Below the pieces are notes generated by a model. The model had not been told where the DNA came from and made no database searches. It saw only the letters and a program-made list of their open reading frames with translations. A program made the translations under genes and the position numbers. From Deltaproteobacteria bacterium (lineage in GTDB: Bacteria; Desulfobacterota; BSN033; UBA1163), in assembly GCA_016875155.1 (NCBI GenBank), contig VGSD01000156.1:1-6906 (forward strand): a stretch of 6,906 nt of DNA. Direction: 5' to 3'. How positions within the stretch are numbered: position 1 is the first letter of the stretch; every line of letters starts with the position of its first letter. Of this stretch, positions 5,510-6,906 are shown piece by piece.

Positions 5510-6906
5510 TCATCCTATTGACACCTGCATGATTTCCTTTGCGCTTATTAGAACGCTTCCCTTCGTTTTGGCCAGAAGATTTCCGAATGGGTCCTGGACA
5601 CGGACCAGTCTTGGGTTGGGTGTGGCGCAATCGTAAACGACATAAAGCCAATATCCGTTCCGCATGTTGCATGCCTTGGCCCATTCGTTGGCTGAAACCT
5701 CAACATCACCCGTTGCGGCCCGGCCTTTGACTTCAATAGCGCGCTTCTCTTTCTCCGATCTTACGGAGAGAATATCAAAACCCGGATTGTCCGGCAGGCC
5801 GGCCTTGCGGGCCAATTCCGGCGAATGCACATCCAGGACCTTAGCTCCTGCCGCCTCTTCAAACACCCAAACAACCTTCATGGCAGCCATTTCAACGTTA
5901 ACATCATGCTCTTCGATATCCTTTGAATCAACGGATGGGACAACAAGAGCATGGGCTACGAAAGTGACCGGTCCTGGCATGATCAACTCCGGTTCACGCC
6001 TCATCACTGACAGACTGTTTGCCTTTCTGCTGGCAAGCTGTTTCTGTTGTTTTTTGACCTCTTCCAGCGCTTCGATGGCTTTTCGGTTTCCGGCCCTTGC
6101 CCTCTCGCCATGTTTCGCCCGTGCAATGGCGAGTTCCGCCTCCTGAAAATCGAACGCACGCTGTAGTAAACCTTCCCGCTCAGGCATACTTTCAAGGAGA
6201 CGCCTTTTCCGCTCCAATGCTTTTTTCCGGGCAATGCGTTCTGTCAGGAAAGCAAGGGTCTGTCCTTTCATCTCTTCAGCAATGACAGCCAACCGCTGCC
6301 CGGAGGATGGTAGTCCATAGCCTCCTTTAAGAAACAGAAGATGCTCAATGGGACAAACCATCACTTCCGCCCCTTCGTACTGCTTTATGCCTACCAGCCT
6401 GCATTCAAGCGTCTCTTCTTTTGAAAGCTCGTATATTTCGGGATCGGGCTTTCGTATGATTGAGATGAGCGCCATGTGGAACAGGTATGGTTTTTCTGTT
6501 GTTGGATCCACAAAGACTGCGCCACGACGCCCCATACCCGCAAGGCGCTCGGAGACAAGCGCGCGAAATTTCTCAAAAACCGGCTCTCCCGGTCGAACCC
6601 AGATGGCGTCTTTTGAGTCCAGAGGCCGGGACACAGATAGGCGGTCACGCATTTTCCCGGGGTAGAGTTCCAGGGCTGGCAGGATCGGGTCCAGGGCACT
6701 CGGGCGTTTGGGTCGAAAAGAGAAGACCTTTTCGATATCTCCTTCGATTTCGATATCAATAAGAGGAGTTGATAGTTCAAGATAGTGCCGCACGTACCCC
6801 GGTAATAGACGGAAGTGGATCTCCCGTTCTACATGCTCGCGAATGCGGGGCAATTCTTTCCCCACGTCACCGCCTGTTCCAAAAAGGGATTGCTCACGGG
6901 CAGCAA
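5510..6906 (-). CDS. C-terminal part of SNF2-type helicase with DUF3883 domain (5' end beyond window)
   Basis: The frame is open to the right edge (464 visible residues). The GTG at 6865 is internal rather than the start: the codons before it read on as EQSLFGTGGD without a stop. No Walker or helicase motifs lie in view. The helicase label rests on my recognition of the region starting GKELPRIREHVE as the post-helicase part of SNF2-DUF3883 proteins. Numbering from 6865, residues 1-200 are this globular region; 205-285 are rich in K, R and E and probably coiled-coil; 320-440 form a DUF3883 domain. The last has a PD-(D/E)XK-like core: D364 in GFDIL, then E378 and K380 in IEVKG, with an upstream E336/E337 helix. 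It probably acts on foreign DNA as motor and possible nuclease, upstream of the methylase in the same direction. If the off-window part is not SNF2, it would still be a DUF3883 protein. Confidence 0.8.
   Translation of the reverse strand, partial: AAREQSLFGTGGDVGKELPRIREHVEREIHFRLLPGYVRHYLELSTPLIDIEIEGDIEKVFSFRPKRPSALDPILPALELYPGKMRDRLSVSRPLDSKDAIWVRPGEPVFEKFRALVSERLAGMGRRGAVFVDPTTEKPYLFHMALISIIRKPDPEIYELSKEETLECRLVGIKQYEGAEVMVCPIEHLLFLKGGYGLPSSGQRLAVIAEEMKGQTLAFLTERIARKKALERKRRLLESMPEREGLLQRAFDFQEAELAIARAKHGERARAGNRKAIEALEEVKKQQKQLASRKANSLSVMRREPELIMPGPVTFVAHALVVPSVDSKDIEEHDVNVEMAAMKVVWVFEEAAGAKVLDVHSPELARKAGLPDNPGFDILSVRSEKEKRAIEVKGRAATGDVEVSANEWAKACNMRNGYWLYVVYDCATPNPRLVRVQDPFGNLLAKTKGSVLISAKEIMQVSIG

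Noticed and set aside
5664..6146. 160-codon open frame on the plus strand
   Set aside because: Antisense to the helicase/DUF3883 gene. The serine- and alanine-rich composition is typical of a mirror frame of a charged coiled-coil gene.
6391..6780. 129-codon minus-strand frame overlapping the helicase gene
   Set aside because: It is an out-of-frame shadow. The frame from 6904 to 5510 is open and carries the recognisable post-helicase and DUF3883 sequence.
6863..6865. GTG as the start codon of the rightmost gene
   Set aside because: Codons upstream stay open to the window edge and read as continuing family sequence. No Shine-Dalgarno precedes the GTG, so the gene begins outside the window.

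Overview
The window comes from a bacterial (possibly archaeal) accessory region that looks like a host-defence or DNA-modification locus. All real genes lie on the minus strand and read from the right edge to the left. Strong AGGAGG-type Shine-Dalgarno sequences, 4-base stop/start overlaps and mid-range base composition fit a Gram-negative or deep-branching bacterium. The sequence alone does not fix the taxon. No tRNA, rRNA, CRISPR, integrase or transposase was seen.

Layout in transcription order: (1) 6906-5510, the C-terminal part of a large helicase-type protein ending in a DUF3883 domain, cut by the right edge. (2) A 117-base gap, the only substantial non-coding DNA. (3) 5392-4199, a 397-residue protein with an N-terminal AlbA_2 (Schlafen-like) domain and a C-terminal GHKL-type ATP-binding domain. 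(4) 4202-3207, a 331-residue ParA/MinD-type ATPase. (5) From GTG at 3210 to the left edge, a frame open for 1070 codons encoding a DUF1156/COG1743 adenine-specific DNA methylase with a zinc ribbon. Its stop lies beyond the window, probably only a few residues away. Genes 3, 4 and 5 are joined by ATGA and GTGA overlaps and are almost certainly co-translated.

Interpretation: a very large N6-adenine methylase beside a DUF3883 helicase is a restriction or defence arrangement, comparable in outline to the helicase-plus-methylase front of class 1 DISARM and to DUF1156/DUF499 loci. The unusual part is the coupled pair between them: an AlbA_2 protein with a Schlafen-like carboxylate triad, and a ParA-like ATPase with no ParB-type partner in view. 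My inference is that methylation marks self DNA, the helicase/DUF3883 protein handles unmodified DNA, and the AlbA_2-ParA pair is a regulatory or effector module. None of these functions is proven by the sequence, and more genes of the locus probably lie beyond both edges.
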